Shown here: one piece after another, positions 25,350-33,833 of the stretch
Layout of the letters: each line of letters opens with the position of its first letter
Numbering within the stretch: position 1 is the first letter of the stretch
Origin: Desulfurobacterium indicum
GTDB taxonomy: Bacteria; Aquificota; Aquificia; Desulfurobacteriales; Desulfurobacteriaceae
Length of the DNA stretch: 46,129 bases
Direction of reading: 5' to 3'
Assembly (NCBI RefSeq): GCF_001968985.1
Contig: NZ_MOEN01000011.1
Location: forward strand, 1 to 46,129
Position numbers and translations under genes: made by a program
Notes under the pieces: generated by a model
What the model was told of the DNA's origin: nothing
What the model saw: the letters and a program-made list of their open reading frames with translations, nothing else
Database searches by the model: none

Positions 25350-26132
25350 TTATTGGCAGTATTTTAGAAAAATGATGAGAATGCCACTTAAAGAACCGAT
25401 GAAAGCACAGATTATTATGATTGTTTTTTTAGATGCAGAGAGAGGGCTTATTTCGGTATAAGTGTTGATAAGCTTAAAATTATCTATGTTTTTGAGCATA
25501 TATTCTAGAGATTCTATTTCTTTTTTAATTTCTACTAAACTAATATCTGGATCTGCTGGATTAAATCCGATGAAAAAATCTTTACTGTTTAACAGCTTTT
25601 CTTTCGTTTTGTTTGCAATTAGTGTTAATTTTGGAACTTGTTTTTTGAGAATTAAGAGATTTTTAAGTGCAATATTACGTTCCTTTTGCAGTTTATCTTT
25701 TATAAATTTTTGGTTTGCAAGGTAATTTACAAAAGCTTTTATAATTGTTGCAGTATCTTTCTGATATTTTGTTAATATTACCAATTTAATGAATCTTGGT
25801 TTGCTGTTTTTTGATAAGTTCTCAAGGCCTATATGCTTAATTCCTTTTATATAGTTCTTTTTTATTTTAAGTCTTGCTGATAGTTGTTTAAACTGTTTTT
25901 CTTGAGCTTCTCTGTTTAGCTCTTCTATTAAAGAGTTAGTTAGTGAATAGGGAATTAGAACTTTATTAACTGTATGTGGTGTAGAGAGTATAGCTGTAAT
26001 TTGGTATGTCGGTGTATAAAAGAATGAAATTAAAATTCCCGTGATAATACCTAAAAATGTGAATAAAAGAAATATAAATTTATGCTTGATTACACAACGG
26101 AATAAGTCTGTAAGCTTAAATTTTTTTGGCAT
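25350..26132 (-). CDS. Wzz/chain-length-determinant-like membrane protein
   Basis: A 260-aa polysaccharide co-polymerase-type protein. It has two transmembrane helices at the ends, FLLFTFLGIITGILISFFY (about residues 17-38) and TIIIICAFIGSLSGILIIFL (about 234-256). The loop between is a periplasmic domain with a coiled-coil region (ALKNLLILKKQVPKLTLIANK). YTPTYQITAILSTPH is the usual first strand of the Wzz domain, and the motif ISPLSASKK just before the second helix is typical (proline-rich segment). It lacks the cytoplasmic tyrosine kinase domain. Such proteins control the length of O-antigen or exopolysaccharide. No polymerase or flippase is adjacent, so its partners are elsewhere. Confidence 0.82.
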   Translation of the reverse strand: MPKKFKLTDLFRCVIKHKFIFLLFTFLGIITGILISFFYTPTYQITAILSTPHTVNKVLIPYSLTNSLIEELNREAQEKQFKQLSARLKIKKNYIKGIKHIGLENLSKNSKPRFIKLVILTKYQKDTATIIKAFVNYLANQKFIKDKLQKERNIALKNLLILKKQVPKLTLIANKTKEKLLNSKDFFIGFNPADPDISLVEIKKEIESLEYMLKNIDNFKLINTYTEISPLSASKKTIIIICAFIGSLSGILIIFLKYCQ

Positions 26133-26162
26133 TTGCGTCTCCGTTATATATAGATTAAGTGT

Positions 26163-26196
26163 AAAAAAAAAGGGGGGACCTAAGCCCCCCTTTTTT
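26163..26196. terminator. Bidirectional terminator downstream of the porin gene
   Basis: GGGGGG (26172-26177), loop ACCTAAG, CCCCCC (26185-26190). A run of A residues lies on the left and T6 on the right, so there is a T tail in both directions. It separates the porin gene from the Wzz-like gene on the minus strand. Confidence 0.9.
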
Positions 26197-26214
26197 CTGG
26201 TTTCGATGCAAAGA

Positions 26215-27240
26215 TTAGAATTTAAGTGTTAGTTTAAGCTCACCCTGATAATCAAGTTTTGCACTTGGGAGATAAAGTCCTGCTTGAATACACAAATTCT
26301 TATCATACTGATATTTAGCCTTGAGGTCAACTTCATGTTCGCTGCTGTAAACACCAGTATTGTCACCATCAAAGTTTACGTAAGCAGCGCTCAAAGTCAC
26401 TTTATCCATAGGCTTAACGCTTCCTTCTACAGTGAGAATTTTAGGATTTACAAAGTTTCCATTGTCGTAATCAAGGACTTCTGCATAATCATAGTCCGGG
26501 AAACCTGTAGCTGTAACGTAGTTAGCTACGAATCCGTCTTTGTAAACGTCATATCCAATTTTAGCTCCAAACATTCCAGCATCAAGAGATGCACCTACGC
26601 CGTAGAATTTTCCGTTGTTATCTGTTCCTTTTGTTTTAAGGTAAGCAGCTTCAGCTCTGAAGCCTACTTTTCCGAAATCTGTTGCAACAGCTGGAGCAAA
26701 TTTTGCATAAGCAAGATTTATGTCGTTAGCATCTTGGTAGAGATCAACAAGTTCGTATGCACCGTCAACGCCAAGTGCTTTAAGGTTACCCTCAAAAGCA
26801 CCTACTGCCCATGTTGTAGCGCTTCCTCTTTCTTCTGCTGTTCCTGCAAGTGCAAGTCCGTAATCTGTGTTGTATCCTGCGATTACAGCGTCAAGAGTAG
26901 CATCCATAATCTTGCTGTCGCCGAATACGATATCCTGGTAACCTACTTTTGCAAGAAGATTAGGCATGTTGAAAAGGTTGTTTACCTGGAAGTAACCTTC
27001 ATCAATTGTAAAGTTCATCTTATCATCGTCTGCGAGAAACCTTACATGAGCCGTAATGTCATCGTTTACTTTTGCATTAACCTGAACCTTTACTTCTACA
27101 GAATGGTTGTAGTCTGTCTGGTTGTCAGTTGTGATAGTTGTTTTAATTTGGCCACCTACGTTTACTTCTGTAGCTTGTGCAGGAATTGCAAATGCAGCTA
27201 CAAGTCCCATAAGAGTTACTGCTGTGAGTGCTTTTCTCAT
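26215..27240 (-). CDS. Outer-membrane porin-like beta-barrel protein
   Basis: A 341-aa protein from the ATG at 27240, which follows a GGGAGG site and begins a clear signal peptide (MRKALTAVTLMGLVAAFAIP, cleavage after AQA). The upstream in-frame extension to 27360 has no such site and crosses the promoter. The mature protein is a series of amphipathic strands (VNVGGQIKTTITTDNQ, HSVEVKVQVNAKV, ending LDYQGELKLTLKF with the terminal phenylalanine required for barrel assembly). It is acidic and Gly/Tyr rich. It has its own promoter and terminator, so it is probably monocistronic and abundant. The selectivity of the pore is unknown. Confidence 0.85.
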   Translation of the reverse strand: MRKALTAVTLMGLVAAFAIPAQATEVNVGGQIKTTITTDNQTDYNHSVEVKVQVNAKVNDDITAHVRFLADDDKMNFTIDEGYFQVNNLFNMPNLLAKVGYQDIVFGDSKIMDATLDAVIAGYNTDYGLALAGTAEERGSATTWAVGAFEGNLKALGVDGAYELVDLYQDANDINLAYAKFAPAVATDFGKVGFRAEAAYLKTKGTDNNGKFYGVGASLDAGMFGAKIGYDVYKDGFVANYVTATGFPDYDYAEVLDYDNGNFVNPKILTVEGSVKPMDKVTLSAAYVNFDGDNTGVYSSEHEVDLKAKYQYDKNLCIQAGLYLPSAKLDYQGELKLTLKF

Positions 27241-27284
27241 CCTTAAAAACCTCCCTTCTTTTTGAAGTTTATTGTCGGTATCAA

Positions 27285-27314
27285 AATTTACCATTTTAAC
27301 CTTTCCTGTGTCAA
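27285..27314 (-). promoter_or_regulatory. Promoter of the porin gene
   Basis: Minus-strand TTGACA (27314-27309), 18-bp spacer, TAAATT (27290-27285), giving a leader of roughly 35-40 nt before the ATG at 27240. Confidence 0.6.
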
Positions 27315-27360
27315 GAAGTAAATTATTAAAGATTCTTAACAATTTTAACATATTATCCAA

Positions 27361-27593
27361 TCAACATTTAGCCTTATTCTCTATGTACCTGATGCATGTT
27401 CTGGTACAGCAACTTTTATGCCAATATTGATCCACTATTTCCAGATCCTGATTGTGGTTATTTTTTGGTTGTATAGATATATTCCTTTTAATGTTTGTTG
27501 AAATATACTTTCTTTTAAAACTTTGCTTCTTTTTTGTTTTTGTGCAAATCTATTTTGCATGTCTGCATGTAGGAGAGAGCTTATGGAACGCAG
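27361..27593. other. Intergenic region between the divergent porin gene and rtcB
   Basis: AT- and T-rich DNA with no supported reading frame and no strong hairpin. It includes an AGGAGAG stretch near 27571 that is followed by a short frame ending at once (ATG at 27583, stop four codons later). No clear promoter for rtcB was found. Confidence 0.5.
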
Positions 27594-28736
27594 TTGATAG
27601 AAGGGAAGATTCCTATTTATGTCTATGGAAAGAATATTGTCCCTGAAGTTATGAAGCAGCTTAACATGATAAAAGATATACCGTTTTTTAAAAAACAAAT
27701 TGTGATAATGCCCGATTTTCACGCAGGTAAAGGTTGCGTAATAGGTTTTACAGGCTACTTTGATGAGGTTGTTATTCCAAATATTGTAGGTGTTGATATA
27801 GGTTGTGGAGTCTATACCTATCCACTCGGAAGGCTGGAAAGGGTTAACCTTCAAAAGTTAGATGCTTTTGTCAAAGGCAATATTCCTCTTGGGCTTGCCT
27901 GTAGAACAAAGAGTAACGCCAAAAAGATTCCGTTGCTAAAGGATGAAAAGAAGTTTTTGAAAGAGATGACGGTGATTTTAACGAAAAAGTATGGAATAGG
28001 TCTTAACGAGCCTTTGCTTCAGGTGGGAACGCTTGGAAGCGGGAACCATTTTATAGAACTAGGAATGGATGACAAAGGTAACTACTATCTGACAGTTCAT
28101 TCAGGTTCAAGGAATTTAGGTTTGAGAGTGTGTATTTATTTTCACAAAAAGGCTGTTGAATACACTCAAAAGATTATGCCGTACCTTCATAAGGACCTCT
28201 CTTTTCTTCCTTTAAACAAAGGTGGAAGAGATTACATAGAGGCGATGAGACTGGCTCAAGCGTACGCTGATATTAATAGGAAAGTTATGCTTAGATTGAT
28301 TGTTGAGAGTTTTTTCGGACAGGAATTTGATGAATCTAAAGTGATTAAAAGCGTTCACAACTATATAGATGTTGATAGAGACTATTGCGTTAGGAAAGGT
28401 GCTATCTCAGCCCATAAAGATGAGAAAGTTGTTATTCCATTTAATCTTGTTTACGGTCTTATTATAGGAAGAGGCAAAGGTGTTAAAAAGCTAAACTTTT
28501 CCGCCCCTCACGGTGCTGGCAGAAAAATGAGCCGTAGAAAAGCCAGAGAGAGCCTTTCTCTGAAAGATTTTAAAAATGTAGTTAAGAATGCCAGAATTTA
28601 TTCTTCAACAGTTTCTGCCAGAACGATAGATGAATCTCCCATGGCTTATAAGGATCCTGATGAAATCCTGGAATTTCTGCCTCAAACTGTTGAGATTGAA
28701 AGATTCGTCAGACCGATTTACAATGTAAAGGGATAA
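27594..28736 (+). CDS. rtcB: RNA ligase RtcB
   Basis: GTP-dependent RNA ligase/repair protein joining 2',3'-cyclic phosphate to 5'-OH ends. At 380 aa it belongs to the shorter bacterial branch. Catalytic features are all present: PDFHAGKGCVIG, VDIGCGVYTY (metal-binding Cys), GTLGSGNHFIELG, TVHSGSRNLG and SAPHGAGRKMSRRKA, whose histidine is guanylylated. The start is taken as TTG (27594), the first possible start after an in-frame TAG, giving MIEGKIPIYVYGKN; there is no good ribosome binding site, so the start is uncertain. No archease gene is adjacent. The substrate in bacteria is usually damaged tRNA or rRNA. Confidence 0.93.
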   Translation: MIEGKIPIYVYGKNIVPEVMKQLNMIKDIPFFKKQIVIMPDFHAGKGCVIGFTGYFDEVVIPNIVGVDIGCGVYTYPLGRLERVNLQKLDAFVKGNIPLGLACRTKSNAKKIPLLKDEKKFLKEMTVILTKKYGIGLNEPLLQVGTLGSGNHFIELGMDDKGNYYLTVHSGSRNLGLRVCIYFHKKAVEYTQKIMPYLHKDLSFLPLNKGGRDYIEAMRLAQAYADINRKVMLRLIVESFFGQEFDESKVIKSVHNYIDVDRDYCVRKGAISAHKDEKVVIPFNLVYGLIIGRGKGVKKLNFSAPHGAGRKMSRRKARESLSLKDFKNVVKNARIYSSTVSARTIDESPMAYKDPDEILEFLPQTVEIERFVRPIYNVKG

Positions 28737-28737
28737 T

Positions 28738-29121
28738 TCAGAAAAGCCAGTCCGGGATATATTCTGCTACAGCTTTTGTAAATTTAAATTCAGGAAACAG
28801 AGTTTGGAGTTCCTTCATCGTTCTTAGATTTAAAGTGACGATAAAGCCGTTTTCTATATGGCTGATAGAAAGGTATGGTTTTTCCGTAATAATGGAGAAA
28901 AGTTCCTCTTTTAAGGATTTGGAGACAAAAAAGGTAAACACGGCGTGTTCAACAACAGAAAGATGTCCCATACCCGTTACTTTTTTTATAAGTTTCTGGT
29001 TATCTTCCGGTGAGAATTTTGAGAGAAGTTCATCAACGGAAAGGCCAGAGTAGCATACCCTGGCCGCTGTAGATACCGTTTTTAGAATGTTTTGCGTTGA
29101 GGAGATAAGTTTTATCTCCAT
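28738..29121 (-). CDS. Short ThyX-like protein lacking the RHR motif
   Basis: A 127-aa protein related to flavin-dependent thymidylate synthase. It has the ThyX N-terminal region (TAARVCYSG, then VTGMGHLSVVEHAVFTFFV, matching the family GHxSxxEHxxFTF block). A C-terminal piece (LNLRTMKELQTLFPEFK, AVAEYIPDWL) resembles the substrate-binding end of ThyX. The middle, which in true ThyX (about 215-250 aa) contains the RHRxxS flavin/dUMP motif, is missing. There is no frameshift. It is therefore unlikely to be a functional thymidylate synthase by itself. The ATG overlaps the rpmE stop by one base, so the two are co-transcribed. Confidence 0.72.
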   Translation of the reverse strand: MEIKLISSTQNILKTVSTAARVCYSGLSVDELLSKFSPEDNQKLIKKVTGMGHLSVVEHAVFTFFVSKSLKEELFSIITEKPYLSISHIENGFIVTLNLRTMKELQTLFPEFKFTKAVAEYIPDWLF

Positions 29122-29327
29122 TAATATTTGTCTCCATACTTGGCTTTGAATTTCTCTGCTCTACCTGTAATGGATACCTTTCTTTGAGCACCTGTAAAGA
29201 AAGGATGACACTTGTTGCAAACTTCCACTTTAATTTCAGGAAACTTTGTTGATCTTGTTATCCATGTGTTTCCGCATGCACAGATAACTCTTGTTTCTTT
29301 GTATTCTGGATGGATTCCTTCTTTCAT
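29121..29327 (-). CDS. rpmE: 50S ribosomal protein L31 (zinc-binding type)
   Basis: A 68-aa ribosomal protein. The N-terminus [20 protein letters not shown] is diagnostic, followed by [16 protein letters not shown] and FKAKYGDKY. The CxC at the N-terminus and CNKC form the zinc site of the C+ type of L31. It has an AGGAGG site and a candidate promoter about 50 bp upstream. Translation is probably coupled to the short ThyX-like gene that follows. Confidence 0.97.
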   Translation of the reverse strand: MKEGIHPEYKETRVICACGNTWITRSTKFPEIKVEVCNKCHPFFTGAQRKVSITGRAEKFKAKYGDKY

Positions 29328-29379
29328 TATGTGAACCTCCTGTATAATTGGTTTTCAGTTTTATGAATTGCAGTATGAA

Positions 29380-29408
29380 AGTTTATTTTAGAGGTCAGCA
29401 GGTGTCAA
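29380..29408 (-). promoter_or_regulatory. Candidate promoter for rpmE
   Basis: Minus-strand TTGACA (29408-29403), 17-bp spacer, TAAACT (29385-29380). The -35 abuts the GTG start codon of the divergent DedA gene. Confidence 0.5.
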
Positions 29409-30032
29409 GTGGATGTTGCTAATGTGGTCAATGAATCGTTGAAGTATCTTGAGGCTAACCCTCACATAGCCGGTCTGATAATAGGTCTATGGGCTTTTTT
29501 GGAAACAGCACTGTTGCTTGGGCTTATATTTCCGGCTGAGAAAGTGTTAATTTTCGGTAGCGTCCTTGTTGCCAAGGGTTATATCTCGCCTGTTAATTTT
29601 GTTCTGTCAGTTTCTATCGGGACAATAGCCGGATATACTGTGAGTTATTTTTTTGGATATTGGGCAGGAGAAAAAACGCTTAAAGAGGTTTTGAGAAAGT
29701 TTAAAGTCAGTTCTGAAAATTATGAAAAAGTCAGAGAGTTTGTCGTAAAAAAAGGTGAAGTGACGCTCCTTTTTGGAAGATTTATTGCTGTTTTTCGTTC
29801 AATTCTTCCTGTGGTAATGGGAGCGTTTAGGGTTCCGTTCTTTTCCTTTACTGTCTGGAACGTTTTAGGCGCTCTTTTATGGGCACTTTTTTACCTTATT
29901 GTTGGTGACTTGATAGATAAGATTTTATCCATTATTATTACCAATAAGCTTTTAGCTACTTTTTTGATTTTTATATCTTTTGTGGGATATTTCATCTGGA
30001 GACGTTATGGGAAGAATAGAGAAAGCGTTTGA
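29409..30032 (+). CDS. DedA-family inner-membrane protein
   Basis: A 207-aa polytopic protein. The DedA/SNARE-associated signature is clear: LGLIFPAEKVLIFGSVLVAKG in the first half, TIAGYTVSYFFGYWAGEK, and the LLFGRFIAVFRSILPVVMGA arginine/proline motif. Four or more hydrophobic segments are visible. DedA proteins are linked to undecaprenyl-phosphate or phospholipid translocation and membrane potential. The start is GTG (29409) behind an AGGTG. It overlaps trpA by 26 nt, so the two genes share a transcript though not an obvious pathway. Confidence 0.92.
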   Translation: MDVANVVNESLKYLEANPHIAGLIIGLWAFLETALLLGLIFPAEKVLIFGSVLVAKGYISPVNFVLSVSIGTIAGYTVSYFFGYWAGEKTLKEVLRKFKVSSENYEKVREFVVKKGEVTLLFGRFIAVFRSILPVVMGAFRVPFFSFTVWNVLGALLWALFYLIVGDLIDKILSIIITNKLLATFLIFISFVGYFIWRRYGKNRESV

Positions 30033-30768
30033 AGAGAAAAAACCTTTAATCATCTATGCTACTGCCTGTGATCCTGACTTTAATACCTCTCTCGAGTTTT
30101 TCAGGATTATTCTGAAGTATGCTGATATTGTTGAAGTTGGAATGCCTTTTTCTGATCCTCTTGCCGACGGACCTACGATTCAAAAGGCTCACGAAAGAGC
30201 TTTGAAATCCGGTGCAAATACAAGGAAAGTTCTGGAGCTTGTTTCTGTATTAAGAAAAGAGTTTCCTGATAAAGGGATATTATTAATGGGGTATTACAAT
30301 CCGATATTTGTTTACGGGGAAGAGAAGTTTGTAGAAGATGCTTTTCATGCAGGATCCGATGGTTTTATTGTTCCTGATCTGCCACCGGAAGAGGGAAAAT
30401 CATTTTCGGATCTTGCAAAAAGTAAAGGTTTAAGCCCTATTTTTCTTGCTGCTCCGACGAGTACCGATGAAAGGTTGAAGTTAATTGCTGAAGTTACAGG
30501 TGATTTTATTTATTATGTTTCTCTTACAGGTACCACGGGAGCAAGGGAAGAGCTTGACTTTGACGCTATAAATGAGGATATTAGGAGAGTAAAAACGGTC
30601 ACCGGTAGGAAAGTTGTCGTGGGCTTTGGCATATCAAAGAAAAGGCATATAATTAACCTTTATGAAGCTGCTGACGGTTTTGTAGTGGGAAGTGCTGTTG
30701 TAAAAAATATAGAAGCGATGGATAAATTTGGACTTGAAGAGCTGTTGAAAGAGCTTAAAATGGTATAA
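30007..30768 (+). CDS. trpA: Tryptophan synthase alpha subunit
   Basis: Cleaves indole-3-glycerol phosphate to indole and glyceraldehyde-3-phosphate; indole is channelled to TrpB. The protein is 253 aa from the ATG at 30007; an in-frame ATG at 29980 lies inside the DedA gene and adds nine unneeded residues. The TIM barrel carries the catalytic glutamate and aspartate in VEVGMPFSDPLADGP, GYYNPIFVYG, DGFIVPDLPPEE, the mobile loop SLTGTTGARE and VVGFGISK. trpB is not adjacent, which fits the scattered trp genes of Aquificota. It overlaps the DedA gene upstream and is followed by tatA after 34 nt. Confidence 0.97.
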   Translation: MGRIEKAFEEKKPLIIYATACDPDFNTSLEFFRIILKYADIVEVGMPFSDPLADGPTIQKAHERALKSGANTRKVLELVSVLRKEFPDKGILLMGYYNPIFVYGEEKFVEDAFHAGSDGFIVPDLPPEEGKSFSDLAKSKGLSPIFLAAPTSTDERLKLIAEVTGDFIYYVSLTGTTGAREELDFDAINEDIRRVKTVTGRKVVVGFGISKKRHIINLYEAADGFVVGSAVVKNIEAMDKFGLEELLKELKMV

Positions 30769-30802
30769 AGGAAGCTTCAAATAACGGTTAACGGAGGAAA
30801 TA

Positions 30803-31039
30803 ATGTTTGGTGGAATTGGAACTAATGAACTTATACTTATTCTTATCATTACACTGCTTATCTTTGGTCCTTCAAAACTTCCAGACCTTGCTAAGTCAAT
30901 GGGAAAAGCTATAAATGAATTCAGAAAGGCATCTTCCGGCATTATAGATGAGGACGAGAAGAAAAAAGAAGAACCTAAGAAAGTTACAAGAGATGAAGAG
31001 CTGGAAAAGATAAAAGTCAAAGATTCAAAAGATGCATAA
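30803..31039 (+). CDS. tatA: Twin-arginine translocase subunit TatA
   Basis: A 78-aa pore-forming subunit of the Tat export system. It has a short N-terminal transmembrane helix (TNELILILIITLLIFGPSKL) with the glycine-proline hinge, an amphipathic helix (PDLAKSMGKAINEFRKA) and a charged, disordered tail. It sits directly before tatC. No tatB is present, as is common outside Proteobacteria. A likely Tat substrate in this window is the Csd4-like protein at 15331-16434. Confidence 0.95.
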   Translation: MFGGIGTNELILILIITLLIFGPSKLPDLAKSMGKAINEFRKASSGIIDEDEKKKEEPKKVTRDEELEKIKVKDSKDA

Positions 31040-31060
31040 TTAACGGTAAAAGGTGGTTTT

Positions 31061-31792
31061 ATGTCTGAGGAGAGGATTCGTCCGGAAGAGGCACCGGTAA
31101 CCTACCATCTGGAAGAGTTAAGAACCAGGCTTTTCAAATCGATTGTATCCATATTTATAGGTTTTTTTATCTGCTGGCCTTTCAGGAAAGACATCCTTCT
31201 CTTTCTTGAAAGACCGCTTCCTGACTATTTGAAAGGGAAGCTTGTTTTCTTCTCTCCTCCCGAGGCCTTCTTCACTGCCCTAAAAATCTGCTTTTTTGGC
31301 GGAATGATAATAGCTATGCCTTTTATTCTCTATCAGGTGTGGAAGTTTATAGAGCCGGCCCTTTATCCTCATGAAAAAAAGTTTGTCGTGCCGTTTCTGT
31401 TTTTCTCCTTTTTGTTTTTCTCAATAGGCGTTTGTTTTGCCTATTTTATAATGATACCTTTCGCTCTGAGATTCTTGCTCGGATTTATGGGTAACCTTTT
31501 GGTTCCTCAAATTGGAATTGGCAACTATATTTCTTTTGTTATTCAGCTTACTCTTGCGTTCGGGTTTGTTTTTCTGCTCCCTGTCGTTGTGGGTCTTCTT
31601 GCAAAATTGGGGGTTATAAATTATAAATTGCTTGAAAAGAACAGAAAGTTTGCTATACTTATAATATTCATAGTGGCGGCTATTCTAACACCTCCCGATG
31701 TGGTCTCTCAAATAATGATGGCTGTTCCTTTGCTGTTTCTCTATGAGTTAAGCATAATAGTTGCAAAGGTTTTAGGGAGTAAGGAAGGGTAA
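31061..31792 (+). CDS. tatC: Twin-arginine translocase subunit TatC
   Basis: A 243-aa six-helix membrane receptor for twin-arginine signal peptides. Conserved features include YHLEELRTRLFKSIVSIF near the N-terminus (the conserved Glu of the LxEL motif), FFSPPEAFFTALKICFFGG, a PHEKKFVVPF loop and AAILTPPDVVSQIMMAVPL, with the conserved PPD near the C-terminus. It has a ribosome binding site (AAAGGTGG) and follows tatA by 21 nt, so the two form one operon. Confidence 0.97.
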   Translation: MSEERIRPEEAPVTYHLEELRTRLFKSIVSIFIGFFICWPFRKDILLFLERPLPDYLKGKLVFFSPPEAFFTALKICFFGGMIIAMPFILYQVWKFIEPALYPHEKKFVVPFLFFSFLFFSIGVCFAYFIMIPFALRFLLGFMGNLLVPQIGIGNYISFVIQLTLAFGFVFLLPVVVGLLAKLGVINYKLLEKNRKFAILIIFIVAAILTPPDVVSQIMMAVPLLFLYELSIIVAKVLGSKEG

Positions 31793-31897
31793 TGTTCTTT
31801 AAGTGAATTTCAAAATAAACTTACTTAACGTTTCGGGAAAAGGCTGTTTGTGTATTCATTTTTAAAATCTTAAAACCTGAACGGAGGCAAAAGCATA

Positions 31898-33166
31898 ATG
31901 GCTCAGGAAACTGAGGTTCTCTCTCTTGAACAACTGCAAAACATGAGTATTTTTGATTTAAGGAAAATAGCAAAGTCTTTAGGTCTTGACGTAAAGTCTG
32001 TGAAAAAACAGGAGTTGATATTAAAGATACTTGAAGAAAGTGCAAAGAAAAGAGGCGCCATATACAGGGTTGGAGTTCTTGAAGTTTTACCGGACGGATT
32101 TGGATTTTTAAGATCTCCTGAGAATAACTACCTTCCTAACTCAACAGATATATATGTCTCTCCTTCACAAATAAGAAAATTCGGGCTCAGAACTGGTGAT
32201 ACTATTGCTGGGGAGGTTAGGCCTCCAAAAGAAGGTGAAAAATATTTTGCACTTTTGAAGGTTGATGCTGTAAATTGGGAACCTTTATCAAAGGCAAAAA
32301 CAAGGCCGAATTTTGATAACTTAACACCTTTACATCCTACTGAAAGGTTCAGGCTTGAAACAGTTCCTGGGGAGCTTTCTACAAGGGTTATAGATTTAAT
32401 AACACCAGTTGGTAAAGGGCAGAGAGGGCTTATTGTTGCTCCTCCGAGAGCAGGAAAAACGGTTCTTCTTCAAAAGCTTGCCAATGCTATAAAGACCAAT
32501 GATCCAGACACTTATTTGATTATCCTTCTCATAGATGAACGTCCTGAAGAAGTTACAGATATGAAAAGAAATACTCTTGCTGATGAAGTAATAAGCTCAA
32601 CCTTTGATGAGCCACCGGAGAGGCATGCTCAGGTTGCTGAGATCGTAATTGAAAAGGCGAAAAGATTGGTAGAACATAAAAAAGATGTTGTCATTCTCCT
32701 TGACAGTTTAACAAGACTTGCAAGAGCTTACAATACTTTAACACCACCGAGCGGAAAGATTCTTTCAGGTGGTATTGATGCTCATGCTTTTCATAAGCCG
32801 AAGAGGTTCTTCGGTGCTGCAAGAAACATAGAGGAGGGCGGAAGCCTCACAATAATTGCTACAGCTCTTATAGAGACAGGAAGCCGAATGGACGATGTTA
32901 TTTTTGAAGAGTTTAAGGGAACAGGTAATATGGAAATCGTCCTTGACAGACAACTTGTTGAAAGGAGAGTATTTCCTGCTATTAATATACAGAAGTCAGG
33001 AACAAGAAAAGAAGAGCTTCTCCTCTCTGATTGGGAGCTTAACAGGGTCTGGATTTTAAGAAGACTTCTTACATCTATGTCTCCTGTTGAGGCTATGGAG
33101 TTTTTGCTGGAGAAGTTGAGAAAGTATAAGACCAATGAGGATTTTCTGAAGGCGATGAACGCCTGA
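31898..33166 (+). CDS. rho: Transcription termination factor Rho
   Basis: A 422-aa hexameric RNA helicase. The N-terminal Rho_N helix bundle ([20 protein letters not shown]), the OB-fold RNA-binding domain ([20 protein letters not shown]) and the ATPase domain are all present: Walker [28 protein letters not shown], Walker [17 protein letters not shown] and the Q-loop/R-loop region. No insertion domain is present. About 105 nt of leader lies between tatC and the start codon without an obvious hairpin. gmhA follows after 10 nt. Confidence 0.98.
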   Translation: MAQETEVLSLEQLQNMSIFDLRKIAKSLGLDVKSVKKQELILKILEESAKKRGAIYRVGVLEVLPDGFGFLRSPENNYLPNSTDIYVSPSQIRKFGLRTGDTIAGEVRPPKEGEKYFALLKVDAVNWEPLSKAKTRPNFDNLTPLHPTERFRLETVPGELSTRVIDLITPVGKGQRGLIVAPPRAGKTVLLQKLANAIKTNDPDTYLIILLIDERPEEVTDMKRNTLADEVISSTFDEPPERHAQVAEIVIEKAKRLVEHKKDVVILLDSLTRLARAYNTLTPPSGKILSGGIDAHAFHKPKRFFGAARNIEEGGSLTIIATALIETGSRMDDVIFEEFKGTGNMEIVLDRQLVERRVFPAINIQKSGTRKEELLLSDWELNRVWILRRLLTSMSPVEAMEFLLEKLRKYKTNEDFLKAMNA

Positions 33167-33176
33167 TGAGGATATA

Positions 33177-33749
33177 ATGAAAGAGCTTATCTACTATTCA
33201 TTCCTTGAAAGTTCCGATTTGAAAAGAAACTTTATAGAAGAGAATAAAGAATACCTCTACGAGGTATTTTCTAAGATTTTGAATTGTATAAAAGATGGCA
33301 GGAAGATACTTATATGTGGTAACGGTGGAAGTGCAGCGGATGCTCAGCATATAGCTGCCGAGCTTGTGGGAAGATTTCTTCTTGACAGAAAAGCTCTGCC
33401 GGCAATTGCTCTTACAACCGATACATCTGTTTTAACCGCTGTTGGTAATGATTTCGGATTTGATGCCGTGTTTGAAAGGCAGGTTGAAGCTTTGGGTCTT
33501 AAAGGTGATGTTTTGATAGGTATAAGCACCAGCGGTAATTCGGAGAATATTGTCAGGGCGGTTTTAAAAGCTAAACAAAAAGACTTGCTGACGGTCGGTT
33601 TTCTGGGTAAAGACGGAGGTAAGCTAAAGGATCTGGTTGATTATCCGATAGTTGTTAAAACATTTTCTACACCTCGGATTCAAGAAGTTCATATAACAAT
33701 AGGGCATGTTTTATGTGATTTTATAGAAAAATCAATGTTCGGCGCTTAA
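33177..33749 (+). CDS. gmhA: Sedoheptulose-7-phosphate (phosphoheptose) isomerase
   Basis: Converts sedoheptulose 7-phosphate to glycero-manno-heptose 7-phosphate, the first step of ADP-heptose synthesis for the lipopolysaccharide inner core. The 190-aa SIS-domain protein has [21 protein letters not shown], the [11 protein letters not shown] phosphate site and the C-terminal [15 protein letters not shown] active-site helix. Its presence indicates a heptose-containing outer membrane. Other heptose genes are not adjacent. It lies only 10 nt after rho. Confidence 0.96.
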   Translation: MKELIYYSFLESSDLKRNFIEENKEYLYEVFSKILNCIKDGRKILICGNGGSAADAQHIAAELVGRFLLDRKALPAIALTTDTSVLTAVGNDFGFDAVFERQVEALGLKGDVLIGISTSGNSENIVRAVLKAKQKDLLTVGFLGKDGGKLKDLVDYPIVVKTFSTPRIQEVHITIGHVLCDFIEKSMFGA

Positions 33750-33790
33750 TCTTTCAGTCTGTTAGAGTTTATACTTTATTTAAAAAAGAG

Positions 33791-33799
33791 TGGTATAAT
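33791..33799 (+). promoter_or_regulatory. Extended -10 promoter for the ADTH synthase-type aldolase gene
   Basis: TGGTATAAT is a perfect extended -10 element, 35 bp before the start codon, in the 84-bp gap after gmhA. No convincing -35 is present. Confidence 0.55.
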
Positions 33800-33833
33800 T
33801 TCCCTTCAAACGATTTACTGTCTGGAGGAAAAA

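Noticed and set aside
30007-30032. Frameshift or fusion at the DedA/trpA overlap
   Set aside because: Both proteins are complete and end or start where the families do; a 26-nt overlap is compatible with coupled translation.
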